Assembly: GCF_900537075.1 (NCBI RefSeq)
Contig: NZ_UNRA01000001.1
Location: forward strand, 1,078,191 to 1,142,190
From: Tropicibacter sp. Alg240-R139
GTDB lineage: Bacteria; Pseudomonadota; Alphaproteobacteria; Rhodobacterales; Rhodobacteraceae
Reading direction: 5' to 3'
DNA length: 64,000 nucleotides
Shown: in pieces, positions 19,162 to 28,626 of the stretch
How the letters are laid out: every line of letters starts with the position of its first letter
Numbering within the stretch: position 1 is the first letter of the stretch
Notes under the pieces: model-generated
What the model saw: the letters and a program-made list of their open reading frames with translations, nothing else
What the model was told of the DNA's origin: nothing
Database searches by the model: none
Position numbers and translations under genes: made by a program

Positions 19162-19893
19162 ATGCCCAAAGACCCGCATTCCGACCTTCCCGCAGGTCCA
19201 CGCCACGTTGCCATCATCATGGATGGCAACGGTCGTTGGGCCCAGGCGCGGGGTCGTCCCCGTTTGTTCGGCCATCACGCCGGTGCCAAACGTGTCCGCG
19301 AAGTGGTCGAGGCTTGCCCTGACTACGGCGTGAAATATTTGACCATTTTTGCCTTTTCGACAGAAAATTGGAAACGAACGCAGGTCGAAGTTGCCGGCCT
19401 AATGAGCTTGTTTCGCCGTTACATTACCAAAGAAGCGCGGGCGCTGGACGAAGAGGGCGTGCGCGTCCGTTTCATTGGTGACCGGGTGCGTTTGGATCCC
19501 AAGCTGATCAAGCTGATGGACAGCCTCGAAGAACTGACCGAAAACAACGATCGGGTTCACCTGACCATCGCGCTCAATTACGGCGGCCGGGATGAGGTGG
19601 CGCGCGCCACCAAACAATTGGCCCAAGACGTGGCCGACGGCAAACTGGACCCCGGTGAAGTGGACGAGGAAACGCTGCCCAAGTATCTGGATACACAGGT
19701 TTTACCTGATCCAGATCTGGTGATCCGAACCAGTGGCGAGGCGCGCATCTCGAACTTCCTTCTTTGGCAGTCGGCCTATTCTGAGTATGAATTTATCGAC
19801 ACGCTGTGGCCGGATTTTTCCGCCGAAGAGCTGGGTCGCCTGTGTCGTAGTTTTGGAAAACGTGATCGCCGGTTCGGGACCGTGAAGCCATGA
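19162..19893 (+). CDS. uppS: undecaprenyl diphosphate synthase
   Basis: This 243-residue cis-prenyltransferase makes the C55 lipid carrier for peptidoglycan and O-antigen. The catalytic HVAIIMDGNGRWA motif places Asp21 in the active site, and ALNYGGRDE, PDLVIRTSGEARISNFLLWQ and the C-terminal RDRRFG are conserved. ATG at 19162 is preferred to the TTG one codon earlier. Its last four bases overlap cdsA (ATGA). Confidence 0.96.
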   Translation: MPKDPHSDLPAGPRHVAIIMDGNGRWAQARGRPRLFGHHAGAKRVREVVEACPDYGVKYLTIFAFSTENWKRTQVEVAGLMSLFRRYITKEARALDEEGVRVRFIGDRVRLDPKLIKLMDSLEELTENNDRVHLTIALNYGGRDEVARATKQLAQDVADGKLDPGEVDEETLPKYLDTQVLPDPDLVIRTSGEARISNFLLWQSAYSEYEFIDTLWPDFSAEELGRLCRSFGKRDRRFGTVKP

Positions 19894-20672
19894 GCGACGG
19901 ACGGTGGGCAGACCTGTCGGCACGTGTTGGGTCGGCTGTCGTGTTGGTCGCCATTGGTGCGATCGAAGTTTGGCTGGGCGGATTGTGGTTCGAAGCCTTC
20001 ATCGCTGTGGCTTGCGGGATCATGATCTGGGAGCTGGTCCGGATGGTAGATCCCGACAAACGGCAGGTGGCCATTCAACTGGCGATCCTGACTGCTGCTG
20101 CGGTGTTGCTGAGCTTTCATATCCCGGCCATTTTTGTGCTGCCCGTGCTTCTGGCGCCTGCCTTGGTGGGCGTTGGGCAGATCGGGGCCCGCAAGGGGCT
20201 GTATGCGGTTTTTGCCATCTGGATCACTTGTGCAGGGCTCGGCTTTATCTCGATCCGCGAGAACATGGGCTTTGAATGGATGTTGTGGCTGATCGGCGTT
20301 GTGGTGGCGACAGACGTTGCCGGATACTTTGCCGGCAAAGCTATTGGCGGTCCCAAGTTCTGGCCCGCAGTTAGCCCCAAAAAGACTTGGTCCGGCACCG
20401 CAGGTGGCTGGATCGCTGCGGCGTTGGTCGGTGTGGCCTTTGCCGCTTATGGTGGCTATGGTGTTCGGCTGGTCATCATCTCGGTCCTGGCTTCGATGTT
20501 CTCACAAGCCGGCGATGTTGCCGAAAGCGCGCTCAAGCGGCGCGTGGGTATCAAGGACAGTTCGCACCTGATCCCTGGGCACGGTGGGTTTTTAGACCGG
20601 TTTGACGGGATGATGGGGGCCGCCTTGTTTGTCCTGTTGGCTGGGCTACTTTACGCACCCGGAGATATGTGA
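19890..20672 (+). CDS. cdsA: phosphatidate cytidylyltransferase
   Basis: This 260-residue integral membrane enzyme makes CDP-diacylglycerol from phosphatidate and CTP. It has about seven membrane helices, and the C-terminal signature ESALKRRVGIKDSSHLIPGH followed by GGFLDRFDGMMGA is diagnostic. It overlaps uppS by four bases and dxr by one base. Confidence 0.94.
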   Translation: MSDGRWADLSARVGSAVVLVAIGAIEVWLGGLWFEAFIAVACGIMIWELVRMVDPDKRQVAIQLAILTAAAVLLSFHIPAIFVLPVLLAPALVGVGQIGARKGLYAVFAIWITCAGLGFISIRENMGFEWMLWLIGVVVATDVAGYFAGKAIGGPKFWPAVSPKKTWSGTAGGWIAAALVGVAFAAYGGYGVRLVIISVLASMFSQAGDVAESALKRRVGIKDSSHLIPGHGGFLDRFDGMMGAALFVLLAGLLYAPGDM

Positions 20673-21847
20673 TGCGGAAAGTCTCGATTTTCGGGGCGAC
20701 AGGATCCATCGGACAAAACACCGTCGATCTGATCGCCCGCGATCCAGACAGTTATGATGTCGTGGCGCTCACCGGCGGGGCAAACATAGCGCTGTTGGCG
20801 CAGGACGCCAAACGTTTGAATGCTGACATTGCGATCACGGCATACGATTCCCGTCTGGGCGAACTGCGCGATGCTTTGTCCGGAACCGGGATCAAGGTTG
20901 CAGCGGGGCAGGCGGCCCTGATCGAGGCGGGCGCACGCCCTGCCGATTGGGTCATGTCGGCAATTGTTGGCGCGGTCGGGCTTGCACCGGGGCTAGAGGC
21001 TCTTAAACAAGGTGCGACGCTGGCACTGGCCAACAAGGAAACGCTGGTCTGTGCCGGGCAACTGGTTCTGGAAACGGCACGTCGTCACGGCGCCCGTCTG
21101 CTGCCCGTGGACAGCGAGCATTCAGCGATCTTTCAGGCCTTGGTGGGCGAAGACATAACCGCGGTCGAACGGATCATCATCACCGCCAGTGGTGGCGCGT
21201 TCCGCGAATGGCCCTTGGAAGCGCTCGCGCACGCGACTTTGTCTGAGGCGTCGAGTCACCCGAATTGGGACATGGGGCAGCGGATCACGATTGACAGCGC
21301 GTCGATGTTCAATAAGGCGCTCGAAGTTATTGAAACGCGGGAATTCTTTGGTGTCGACCCGTCTCAGATCGAGGTGATAATCCATCCTGAATCCATGGTG
21401 CATTCGCTTGTGGGGTTCCGCGATGGTGCCCTGATGGCGCATCTTGGTGCGCCAGACATGCGTCATGCCATCGGGTACGCACTGCATTGGCCCGAACGGC
21501 TGGATCTGCCGGTCGCGCGGCTGGATTTGGCACAGCTGGGGCAGCTCAATTTCAAGGCGCCGGATGACGCGCGCTATCCGGCTTTGCGTCTGGCGTATGA
21601 CGTGATGAATCGAGGTGGCTTGTCCGGCGCGGTGTTTAACGCCGCCAAGGAACGTGCGCTAGATGCATTCATTGCCGAGCGCATCGGATTTTTGGACATG
21701 GCGCGGGTGGTCGAGCAGGTGTTGGACCGATTTGAGGCCAATCCGGGTCTTATTGATGCCCAAATGACCCTTGATAACGTCACCCAAACAGACCATCTGG
21801 CCCGGAAATGGGCCGACGAAACAATGGCACAGCGAGCAGGTAGGTAA
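20672..21847 (+). CDS. dxr: 1-deoxy-D-xylulose 5-phosphate reductoisomerase
   Basis: This 391-residue NADPH-dependent enzyme makes MEP, the first committed step of non-mevalonate isoprenoid synthesis. The nucleotide-binding IFGATGSIGQNTVDL motif is at residues 6-20, LANKETLVCAG and PVDSEHSAIFQAL hold the metal ligands, and the GGAFREWP flexible loop follows. The start is ATG in the TGATG overlap with cdsA; the GTG one codon upstream is rejected. In supplying isoprenoid precursors it serves uppS in the same run. Confidence 0.95.
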   Translation: MRKVSIFGATGSIGQNTVDLIARDPDSYDVVALTGGANIALLAQDAKRLNADIAITAYDSRLGELRDALSGTGIKVAAGQAALIEAGARPADWVMSAIVGAVGLAPGLEALKQGATLALANKETLVCAGQLVLETARRHGARLLPVDSEHSAIFQALVGEDITAVERIIITASGGAFREWPLEALAHATLSEASSHPNWDMGQRITIDSASMFNKALEVIETREFFGVDPSQIEVIIHPESMVHSLVGFRDGALMAHLGAPDMRHAIGYALHWPERLDLPVARLDLAQLGQLNFKAPDDARYPALRLAYDVMNRGGLSGAVFNAAKERALDAFIAERIGFLDMARVVEQVLDRFEANPGLIDAQMTLDNVTQTDHLARKWADETMAQRAGR

Positions 21848-21848
21848 C

Positions 21849-23195
21849 GTGGATTTTCTTGGATTGATTCCCCAATTTGGCGGCGCGATGTATACCATTG
21901 CGGCCTTTGTCCTGGCGCTGTCGGTCATCGTGTTCGTACATGAATACGGCCACTACATCGTGGGTCGCTGGTCTGGCATTCACCCCGAGGTTTTTTCGCT
22001 TGGGTTTGGCCCGGTGATCTACAGCCGCGTGGACAAGCGTGGCACCCGCTGGCAGCTGGCACTGTTGCCTTTTGGCGGCTACGTCAAGTTCATGGGCGAT
22101 GCCAACGCGGCCTCGGGCAAGGATCCAGACGCGATGGAAGCCATCGAAGATCCCGAGACCCTGCGCCGCACTATGCATGGCGCGCCGCTTTGGGCCCGCT
22201 CTGCCACTGTTGCGGCGGGGCCGGTGTTTAACTTTATCATGTCGATTCTTGTGTTTGCGGCGATTTTCATGTTTCGGGGCGAGGCAACCGACCCGCTGAC
22301 CGTGGGCGACCTCAGGACGTTGCCCAGCTCGGTGCAAGAGCTGCGGATCGGTGATGAAATCACGTCGATCAACGGCGTGCCCACACCCAGCTTCGATGAA
22401 CCGCAACAATGGGATGCCTTTGTCGACGGGCTCGAGCCACAGCTTCAGCTGGACTATGGCATCATTCGCGATGGTCTAACGATGACCGTGACCGGCCCTT
22501 GGTTGTTCCCGCCGTATATTCAGCAGGTCGCACCGCGCAGCGCTGCCTTTGACATCGAGTTGAAGTCCGGCGACGTGATTACGGCCATCGAGGGCGAACC
22601 GATCTATGCCTTTTCGCAACTCAAAGAGCATGTGGAATCCTCGGACGGTCGAGTCCTGCTGCTGGATGTGTGGCGCGATGGTGCAATGCTGGAATTTGCC
22701 TTGGCTCCACGCCGCACGGATGAACCGCAGGCCGAAGGCGGATTCAAAACCCATTGGCGTATCGGTATCGTCGGGGGCATGGCGCTGGTTCCTGCGACTC
22801 AGACAGCCGGTCCCATCGACGCCTTGTCGGGCGGGGTGGCGCAGACCAAACGTATTATCGAAGGGTCGCTGTCAGGCGTTTGGCACATGATCACGGGGGC
22901 AATCAGCACCTGCAACATCTCGGGGCCTATCGGCATTGCAGAAACATCCGGAGCTTTGGCCAGCCAGGGCGCGCAAAGCTTCATCTGGTTCATTGCTGTG
23001 TTGTCGACGGCCGTCGGGTTGATCAACCTGTTCCCCGTGCCGGTTCTGGATGGTGGCCACCTGGTGTTTTATGCATACGAGGCTGTCTCGGGCAAACCTC
23101 CTAGCGATCGCGCGCTGCGTATTCTGATGTCAATTGGCATCACGCTGGTGTTGTCGTTGATGGTGTTTTCGGTCGGCAACGATCTTTTCTGCTGA
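21849..23195 (+). CDS. rseP: RIP metalloprotease RseP
   Basis: This 448-residue site-2 protease cleaves membrane anti-sigma factors and signal-peptide remnants. HEYGH lies at residues 31-35, the PVPVLDGGH motif near the C-terminus supplies the third ligand, and two PDZ domains lie between (about 130-310). The GTG at 21849, one base after the dxr stop, is the likely start, giving MDFLGLIPQFGG; an ATG 13 codons later is the alternative. Its place between dxr and bamA is the standard order. Confidence 0.92.
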   Translation: MDFLGLIPQFGGAMYTIAAFVLALSVIVFVHEYGHYIVGRWSGIHPEVFSLGFGPVIYSRVDKRGTRWQLALLPFGGYVKFMGDANAASGKDPDAMEAIEDPETLRRTMHGAPLWARSATVAAGPVFNFIMSILVFAAIFMFRGEATDPLTVGDLRTLPSSVQELRIGDEITSINGVPTPSFDEPQQWDAFVDGLEPQLQLDYGIIRDGLTMTVTGPWLFPPYIQQVAPRSAAFDIELKSGDVITAIEGEPIYAFSQLKEHVESSDGRVLLLDVWRDGAMLEFALAPRRTDEPQAEGGFKTHWRIGIVGGMALVPATQTAGPIDALSGGVAQTKRIIEGSLSGVWHMITGAISTCNISGPIGIAETSGALASQGAQSFIWFIAVLSTAVGLINLFPVPVLDGGHLVFYAYEAVSGKPPSDRALRILMSIGITLVLSLMVFSVGNDLFC

Positions 23196-23290
23196 TCAAG
23201 GAGGTCGCACGGCCGCCGCAGAGGTGCCCAAGTCTCGCCACATTCGCGGGGTAGTTTTCTGGGAAAGATGAACTCCAGAGGATCGGGACC

Positions 23291-23416
23291 ATGCAAACCT
23301 TGCAGCATTCGTATCGCGGATTGAGCCTATTGTTCGAGTTGAACTGGGACAGGTTGCTCTATCTCGGCACCATCGCTTTTGCGCTCATGCTCGGGGCGTA
23401 TCTGGGAAGCCTTTGA
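23291..23416 (+). CDS. single-span membrane microprotein (41 aa)
   Basis: ATG at 23291 opens a 41-residue frame (MQTLQHSYRGLSLLFELNWD) that ends in a membrane helix with AFALMLGAYLG and stops with TGA at 23416. AGAGGA lies about 9 bases upstream, and a strong terminator follows 25 bases after the stop, which fits a short independent gene. Similar short proteins seem familiar from Rhodobacteraceae, but no function is known to me. It lies between rseP and bamA. Confidence 0.65.
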   Translation: MQTLQHSYRGLSLLFELNWDRLLYLGTIAFALMLGAYLGSL

Positions 23417-23441
23417 TTCTCATAAAATTGGTATGACATTG

Positions 23442-23472
23442 ACACGCGGTCCTCTGGGCCGCGTGTCTTTTT
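23442..23472 (+). terminator. intrinsic terminator between microprotein and bamA
   Basis: ACACGCGG (23442-23449) and CCGCGTGT (23459-23466) form a perfect 8-bp stem followed by CTTTTTG. It implies that bamA has its own promoter in the 130 bases that follow. Confidence 0.85.
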
Positions 23473-23602
23473 GTGCTTTTGACATCGTGCTTCAATCCGG
23501 CTAGTGAACTGCGTAAGTCTGCTAAAAATTCGGGTTGATAAAAAGATGAATAACGGGAGAGACGCAGGAACATCCTGCGGTTATCAGATTTCAGGCTCCT
23601 AC

Positions 23603-25906
23603 ATGTTGTATCGGGTACTGTTTGTATTTTTCTTTGCTTTTGCAGCGACCTTGGCGGTTTTTCCGTCCCAGGCGGCAGCCCAGAATTACACGTTCAATTC
23701 CGTCCAGGTTGAGGGCAACCAACGTATCGAAACATCGACCATTGTGACGCGGGCGGGAATCGCTCGGGGGCAACAAGTTTCGGCGGGTCAGTTGAACGAT
23801 GCCTATAAGCGTATTCTTGACAGTGGCGTTTTTGAGACAGTCGAGATTATCCCGCGTGGTAGCACTCTTGTGATCAAGGTCAGTGAATATCCCACGATCA
23901 ACAAGATCAATTTCGAAGGCAACCGCCGGATCAAGGATGAAAACCTGATCGAGGCGGTGGGTTCGGAATCCCGTCGTGTGTTCACGCCCGAGCAGGCTGA
24001 ACGGGACGCTCAAACCATCGCCGAGATTTATTCGGCGCAGGGCCGAGTGGCCGCCACCGTTGTACCACGCATCATCCGACGTGATGGCAACCGTGTTGAT
24101 CTGGTGTTCGAGATCAGCGAAGGCGACACCATCGAGATCGAGCGCGTCAGCTTTGTTGGCAACCGTGCCTATTCGGATCGCCGCCTTCGCCGGGTGCTGG
24201 AAACAAAGCAGGCCGGCTTCCTGCGGGCCTTCATCCGGTCAGACACCTTTATCGCCGACCGGATCGAGTTCGACAAACAGGTACTGCGTGATTTTTACCT
24301 TTCTCGCGGCTACATCGATTTCCGCGTCAACAGCTCGAACGTTGAATTCACTCGTGAACGTGACGCCTTTTTCCTTGTTCTTGATGTGCAGGAAGGGCAG
24401 CAGTTCTCTTTTGGCCAGATCACCACAGTCAGCGAGATCAAGGGCGTGAACGCAGCCGAGTATCAGGACGCACTCAAGGTTAAGCCGGGGGTGGTCTATT
24501 CGCCGTCTCTGGTAGAAAATTCGATCGCCCGCCAGGAACGTCTGGGTCTGCGCAACGGCGTTGATTTCCTGCGGGTCGAACCGCGCATCACGCGCAATGA
24601 CCGTGATCTGACGCTGGATGTGGAATTTGCCTTGGTCAAAGGCCCGCGCATCTTTGTTGAACGCATCGACATCGAAGGCAACACCACCACGCTGGACCGA
24701 GTGATCCGTCAACAGTTCCGCTCGGTCGAAGGTGACCCGTTCAACCCGCGTGAGATTCGCGAAAGCGCCGAGCGTATTCGTGCTCTTGGGTTCTTTGTAG
24801 AATCGAACGTCGAAACCCGTGAAGGCTCGACCCCGGACCGCGTGTTTGTCGACGTGGACGTCGAAGAGCAGCCCACTGGCTCACTGAGCCTGGGCGGTAG
24901 TTACTCGGTAAACGACGGTTTCGGTATCGCTATTGGACTGAGCGAAAGTAACTTCCTTGGCCGGGGCCAGACTTTGGGCGTTACCCTATCGACTGCCCAA
25001 GACGCCGAGCAGTATATTCTGGGTTTTTCTGAACCTCATTTGCTTGGTCGCAATCTCAAGTTCGACCTGGATCTGGGATTGGCGGCGCGAAATTCGAGCT
25101 TTGCCAACTATGACACCTCGCGAAAGTTCTTTAATCCCGCGTTGACCTTTGCAACGGGTGAGCTCTCGACGTTGGCGTTGCGTTATCGCTGGGAAGCCAG
25201 CGAGATGCTGGCCCGTTCCAATACAACGACCGGTACTGTGATTACCTCGGAAATCGCACAAGGTGAGCGTTCGTCCAGCACGATTGGGGCGTCCTATGTT
25301 TATGACAGCCGCTTGGGTGGCTTGAACCCCAATGCCGGTGTTCGTTTTGAGGTTGGCCTGGATGCCGCCGGTCTTGGGGGCGACAACAAGTACTTCAAGA
25401 CGTCAGCGAAGACGATCGCTCAAACGCGTGTTTGGCACGAAGAGGTGACGTTGCGCGCAACATTGGAGGCGGGTGCGTTCAGCTGGCGCGGTACCGGTTC
25501 CAGCCGGACCATTGACCGCTTTATCTTTGGTCCCGATGTCTTCCGTGGGTTTGAGCCTGCTGGTATCGGTCCGCGCGACCTGTCAGGTGGTCAAGACGAC
25601 GCTTTGGGTGGCAACTATTATGCCGTAGCACGTTTTGAGGCCGAATTCCCGCTGGGTCTGCCCGAAGAACTGGGTATCCGTGGCGGTCTTTTCTATGATG
25701 TCGGTAACCTGTGGGACCTCAAGAACGTGAATACGACAGGTGGTACGATCGTGGGTGCAGGGGGATCGTTCCGCCAGGTGATCGGGTTCTCGGTGCTCTG
25801 GACTACGGCTTTTGGCCCGTTGCGCTTCAACTTTTCAAAGGCCTTGAAAAAGGAAACATTTGACAAGGAACAGAGCTTTGACCTGACCATTCAGGCCCGG
25901 TTCTGA
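23603..25906 (+). CDS. bamA: outer membrane protein assembly factor BamA
   Basis: This 767-residue outer-membrane protein inserts beta-barrel proteins into the outer membrane. A signal peptide (MLYRVLFVFFFAFAAT, cleavage near SQAAAQ) precedes five POTRA domains (about 25-420, for example VQVEGNQRIETSTI and INFEGNRRIKDENLI), then the 16-strand barrel. The barrel contains VFRGFEPAGIGPRD (the conserved VRGF-type motif, here FRGF) and ends with LTIQARF, a C-terminal aromatic signal. Two earlier in-frame starts exist (GTG at 23504 and ATG at 23546); the one chosen gives an ideal signal peptide, but ATG 23546 cannot be excluded. Confidence 0.93.
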   Translation: MLYRVLFVFFFAFAATLAVFPSQAAAQNYTFNSVQVEGNQRIETSTIVTRAGIARGQQVSAGQLNDAYKRILDSGVFETVEIIPRGSTLVIKVSEYPTINKINFEGNRRIKDENLIEAVGSESRRVFTPEQAERDAQTIAEIYSAQGRVAATVVPRIIRRDGNRVDLVFEISEGDTIEIERVSFVGNRAYSDRRLRRVLETKQAGFLRAFIRSDTFIADRIEFDKQVLRDFYLSRGYIDFRVNSSNVEFTRERDAFFLVLDVQEGQQFSFGQITTVSEIKGVNAAEYQDALKVKPGVVYSPSLVENSIARQERLGLRNGVDFLRVEPRITRNDRDLTLDVEFALVKGPRIFVERIDIEGNTTTLDRVIRQQFRSVEGDPFNPREIRESAERIRALGFFVESNVETREGSTPDRVFVDVDVEEQPTGSLSLGGSYSVNDGFGIAIGLSESNFLGRGQTLGVTLSTAQDAEQYILGFSEPHLLGRNLKFDLDLGLAARNSSFANYDTSRKFFNPALTFATGELSTLALRYRWEASEMLARSNTTTGTVITSEIAQGERSSSTIGASYVYDSRLGGLNPNAGVRFEVGLDAAGLGGDNKYFKTSAKTIAQTRVWHEEVTLRATLEAGAFSWRGTGSSRTIDRFIFGPDVFRGFEPAGIGPRDLSGGQDDALGGNYYAVARFEAEFPLGLPEELGIRGGLFYDVGNLWDLKNVNTTGGTIVGAGGSFRQVIGFSVLWTTAFGPLRFNFSKALKKETFDKEQSFDLTIQARF

Positions 25907-25913
25907 GCCTGGA

Positions 25914-26504
25914 ATGAAGCTGAGTTCCATTCTCACAATGACACGGGGCCGAGTTCTGGCCCTGTGTTTTCTTTTCGCGGGAACACTCTGGGTTCCGACC
26001 ATTCAGGCGCAGCAGTTGGGGGTGGCGCAAAGCCAGATCCTGACAATTTCGATAGAGCGCCTGTTTGCGGAATCCCAGTTCGGTCAGCGCATCGCCAACG
26101 AGATTGATGCTGAAAGTGCCGTACTTGCAGCAGAAAACCGACGGATCGAGGGTGAGCTGGAGCAGGAAGAGCAGGAGCTGACCGAGCGTCGCAAGACCTT
26201 GGACGCCAGTGCATTCCGGGTGCTGGCTGACGCCTTTGACCAAAAGGTGCAAACCCACCGGACCACGCAGAAACGCAAATATGAAGCGCTCAACCAAAAA
26301 GGCGACATCGCCCGCGCCGAGTTTTTGCAGGTCATTGTACCTATTCTTGAAGATCTGCGCCGCGAAGCGGGTGCGGCTGTACTGATCGAGCAATCGACGG
26401 TCATTCTGGCCGATCCAGCAGCTGATATCACGGCCATTGCCATATCCCGAGTGAACGTCGCCTTGGGTGACGGGGCGCGGATTGCGACGGACCCACAGCA
26501 ATAG
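25914..26504 (+). CDS. OmpH/Skp family periplasmic chaperone
   Basis: This 196-residue protein has a signal peptide ending near TIQAQQ and the OmpH/Skp arrangement: a short beta core (SQILTISIERLFAESQFG) and a long charged coiled coil (ELEQEEQELTERRKTLD) about residues 75-145. Skp-type proteins hold unfolded outer-membrane proteins for BamA. It lies 7 bases after bamA. In many relatives lpxD comes next; here it does not. Confidence 0.88.
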   Translation: MKLSSILTMTRGRVLALCFLFAGTLWVPTIQAQQLGVAQSQILTISIERLFAESQFGQRIANEIDAESAVLAAENRRIEGELEQEEQELTERRKTLDASAFRVLADAFDQKVQTHRTTQKRKYEALNQKGDIARAEFLQVIVPILEDLRREAGAAVLIEQSTVILADPAADITAIAISRVNVALGDGARIATDPQQ

Positions 26505-26575
26505 CAAAGCTTGCTCTGACTGGCTGGGGTTGTTAGTCAAACATCAACAAAAAGTTAAGACAGGACACCTGCGTC

Positions 26576-27040
26576 ATGACCACAGAAACTCAGAGCGCCG
26601 ACATCCAGCTGATCCAGCGCATCCTTCCGCATCGCTATCCGTTTCTATTGGTTGACCGGGTCGAGGATATTGATGGCTTCACATCGGCGCGTGGAATCAA
26701 GAATGTGACCATGAACGAGCCGCATTTCCAGGGTCATTTTCCTGGCGCTCCGATCATGCCCGGTGTCACCATTGTCGAGGCGATGGCGCAGACCGCGGGC
26801 GTGATGCTAGGTGTTGGCATGGACATGATCGACACTGAGATGTTGATCTATTTTATGAACATCGACAAATGCAAATTCCGTCGCAAGGTGGTACCGGGTG
26901 ACGTGCTGGAAATGCATGTGACAACGGTGCGCGGTAAACCGGGTGGAAAAATCTTCAAATTCCACGGCAAGGCCGTCGTCGGGGACGAGGTCGCGGCCGA
27001 GGCCGAGTTTACAGCCATGATCGACCGGCAAGAGGGCTGA
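26576..27040 (+). CDS. fabZ: 3-hydroxyacyl-[ACP] dehydratase FabZ
   Basis: This 154-residue hotdog-fold enzyme dehydrates 3-hydroxyacyl-ACP in fatty acid elongation. The catalytic [19 protein letters not shown] block has His54 and Glu68, and [10 protein letters not shown] precedes it. It lies between ompH and lpxA, where it competes for hydroxyacyl-ACP used by LpxA. Confidence 0.95.
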   Translation: MTTETQSADIQLIQRILPHRYPFLLVDRVEDIDGFTSARGIKNVTMNEPHFQGHFPGAPIMPGVTIVEAMAQTAGVMLGVGMDMIDTEMLIYFMNIDKCKFRRKVVPGDVLEMHVTTVRGKPGGKIFKFHGKAVVGDEVAAEAEFTAMIDRQEG

Positions 27041-27043
27041 GGC

Positions 27044-27829
27044 ATGTCTCAGATACACCCAAGCGCGGTGATCGAAGAAGGCGCCCAGTTGGGCGCCGAC
27101 TGCATCGTTGGTCCGTTCTGCGTCATCGGCCCCAATGTCCGCCTTGGCGACCGGGTCGAGTTGAAGTCGCATGTGGTCGTGACCGGCGACACCGAGATCG
27201 GTGATGATTCCACCATCTTTTCCTTCGCAGTCGTCGGGGAAATCCCGCAAGACCTTAAATTCAAGGGCGAGAAATGCACGCTGGTGATCGGCAAGCGCAA
27301 TCGCGTTCGCGAACATGTCACTATGAACCCAGGCACCGAGGGCGGCGGTGGCATCACCAAGGTGGGCGACGACAATCTGTTTATGGCCGGGTGCCACATC
27401 GCCCATGATGTCCAGATCGGCAACAACGTGATTGTGGTTAATTCTGCGGCTGTTGCGGGCCACTGCATCATCGAAGACGATGTGATCATCGGGGGGCTCT
27501 CGGGCGTGCATCAGTTTGTGCGCATCGGCAAGGGTGCCATCGTCGGTGCCGTGACCATGGTAACAAATGATGTGATCCCCTACGGTCTGGTGCAAGCGCC
27601 ACGCGGCGAGCTGCACGGGCTGAACCTGGTGGGCCTGAAACGTCGCGGCGTGCCGCGGGCGGACATCACCGCGCTTAGGGCGGCCTTCCAGATGATGGCT
27701 CAGGGTGAGGGCACGTTCCAGAACCGCATTCAACGCATGAGCGACGAATTTGACAGCGACTACGTGCAAGAGATCGTCAATTTTGTTGTGGGCGATACAG
27801 ATCGGTCTTTCCTGACACCGGGGAGTTGA
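27044..27829 (+). CDS. lpxA: UDP-N-acetylglucosamine acyltransferase
   Basis: This 261-residue left-handed beta-helix enzyme adds the first acyl chain in lipid A synthesis. Hexapeptide repeats run from the N-terminus (HPSAVIEEGAQLGADCIVGP) to about residue 190, with catalytic His in GCHIAHDVQIGNN and the GGLSGVHQFVRIGKGA stretch. The C-terminal helical part follows. It lies 3 bases after fabZ. Confidence 0.95.
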   Translation: MSQIHPSAVIEEGAQLGADCIVGPFCVIGPNVRLGDRVELKSHVVVTGDTEIGDDSTIFSFAVVGEIPQDLKFKGEKCTLVIGKRNRVREHVTMNPGTEGGGGITKVGDDNLFMAGCHIAHDVQIGNNVIVVNSAAVAGHCIIEDDVIIGGLSGVHQFVRIGKGAIVGAVTMVTNDVIPYGLVQAPRGELHGLNLVGLKRRGVPRADITALRAAFQMMAQGEGTFQNRIQRMSDEFDSDYVQEIVNFVVGDTDRSFLTPGS

Positions 27830-27831
27830 GC

Positions 27832-28626
27832 ATGTTGGCATTGATTGCGGGCAGCGGTGATCTTCCGTTGGAACTGGTGGGACGTTTGGCGGATCGTCCA
27901 GTGATCTGTGCGCTCGACGGGTTCGGTCCAGACAAGCTTGAGGTGGACCTGCTGTTCCGCCTGGAAACTCTGGGCTCTTTGTTGATGACACTGAAAGAGC
28001 AGGGCGTGACACGGATCTGCATGGCTGGGTCCGTTGGTCGCCCAGCTGTTGATCCGGCTCGGATCGATGCGGCTACTCTGCCACTGGTTCCGATCCTGCA
28101 GCAGGCGTTGGTATCTGGCGATGACGGAGCCCTGCGGGCGGTTATCGGCATCTTTGAACAGGCGGGGCTGGAAGTTCTGGCCGCCCATGACCTTGCTCCT
28201 GATCTGTTGCCTCAAGTGGGCGTTTTGACGGATGCCAGTCCGTCCGAGGGCGAGAAAATGGACGCAGACCGCGGTGTTGGCGTTGTGCGTGCAATGGCGG
28301 CCACCGACATCGGTCAGGCCTGCGTCGTGCTCAAGGGGCAAGCGCTGGCAATCGAAGGGTCCTATGGCACCGACTGGATGCTGCAATCACTGACACAGCG
28401 CCCGGATGCAGGTGGTGGTGTGATGATCAAGCTGCCAAAACCCGGGCAGGATCGCCGGGTCGATCTGCCAACCATTGGCCCGGATACCGTGACGGCGGCC
28501 GTGGCCGCTGGCCTGTCAGGTATCGTGATAGAAAAGGGCGGCGTCTTGGTTTTGGACCGCGACGCGGTGGTTGCCGAATGCAACCGCCTGGGCCTGTTTC
28601 TATGGGTGCGGGAGCGCGCGTCCTGA
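27832..28626 (+). CDS. lpxI: UDP-2,3-diacylglucosamine diphosphatase LpxI
   Basis: This 264-residue protein is a DUF1009/LpxI enzyme, the alphaproteobacterial replacement for LpxH, hydrolysing UDP-diacylglucosamine to lipid X. It begins LALIAGSGDLPLELVGRL and contains AGSVGRPAVDPARID, FEQAGLEVLAAHDLAPDLL and VLKGQALAIEGSYGTDWML, all family features. ATG at 27832 is chosen because GGGAG lies 6 bases upstream; the overlapping TTG at 27826 is the alternative. Its stop overlaps the lpxB start by one base. Confidence 0.92.
   Translation: MLALIAGSGDLPLELVGRLADRPVICALDGFGPDKLEVDLLFRLETLGSLLMTLKEQGVTRICMAGSVGRPAVDPARIDAATLPLVPILQQALVSGDDGALRAVIGIFEQAGLEVLAAHDLAPDLLPQVGVLTDASPSEGEKMDADRGVGVVRAMAATDIGQACVVLKGQALAIEGSYGTDWMLQSLTQRPDAGGGVMIKLPKPGQDRRVDLPTIGPDTVTAAVAAGLSGIVIEKGGVLVLDRDAVVAECNRLGLFLWVRERAS

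Noticed and set aside
26807-28012. A 401-codon minus-strand frame opposite fabZ-lpxA-lpxI
   Set aside because: It is antisense to three well-supported lipid A genes, His/Asp-rich and without domain features.
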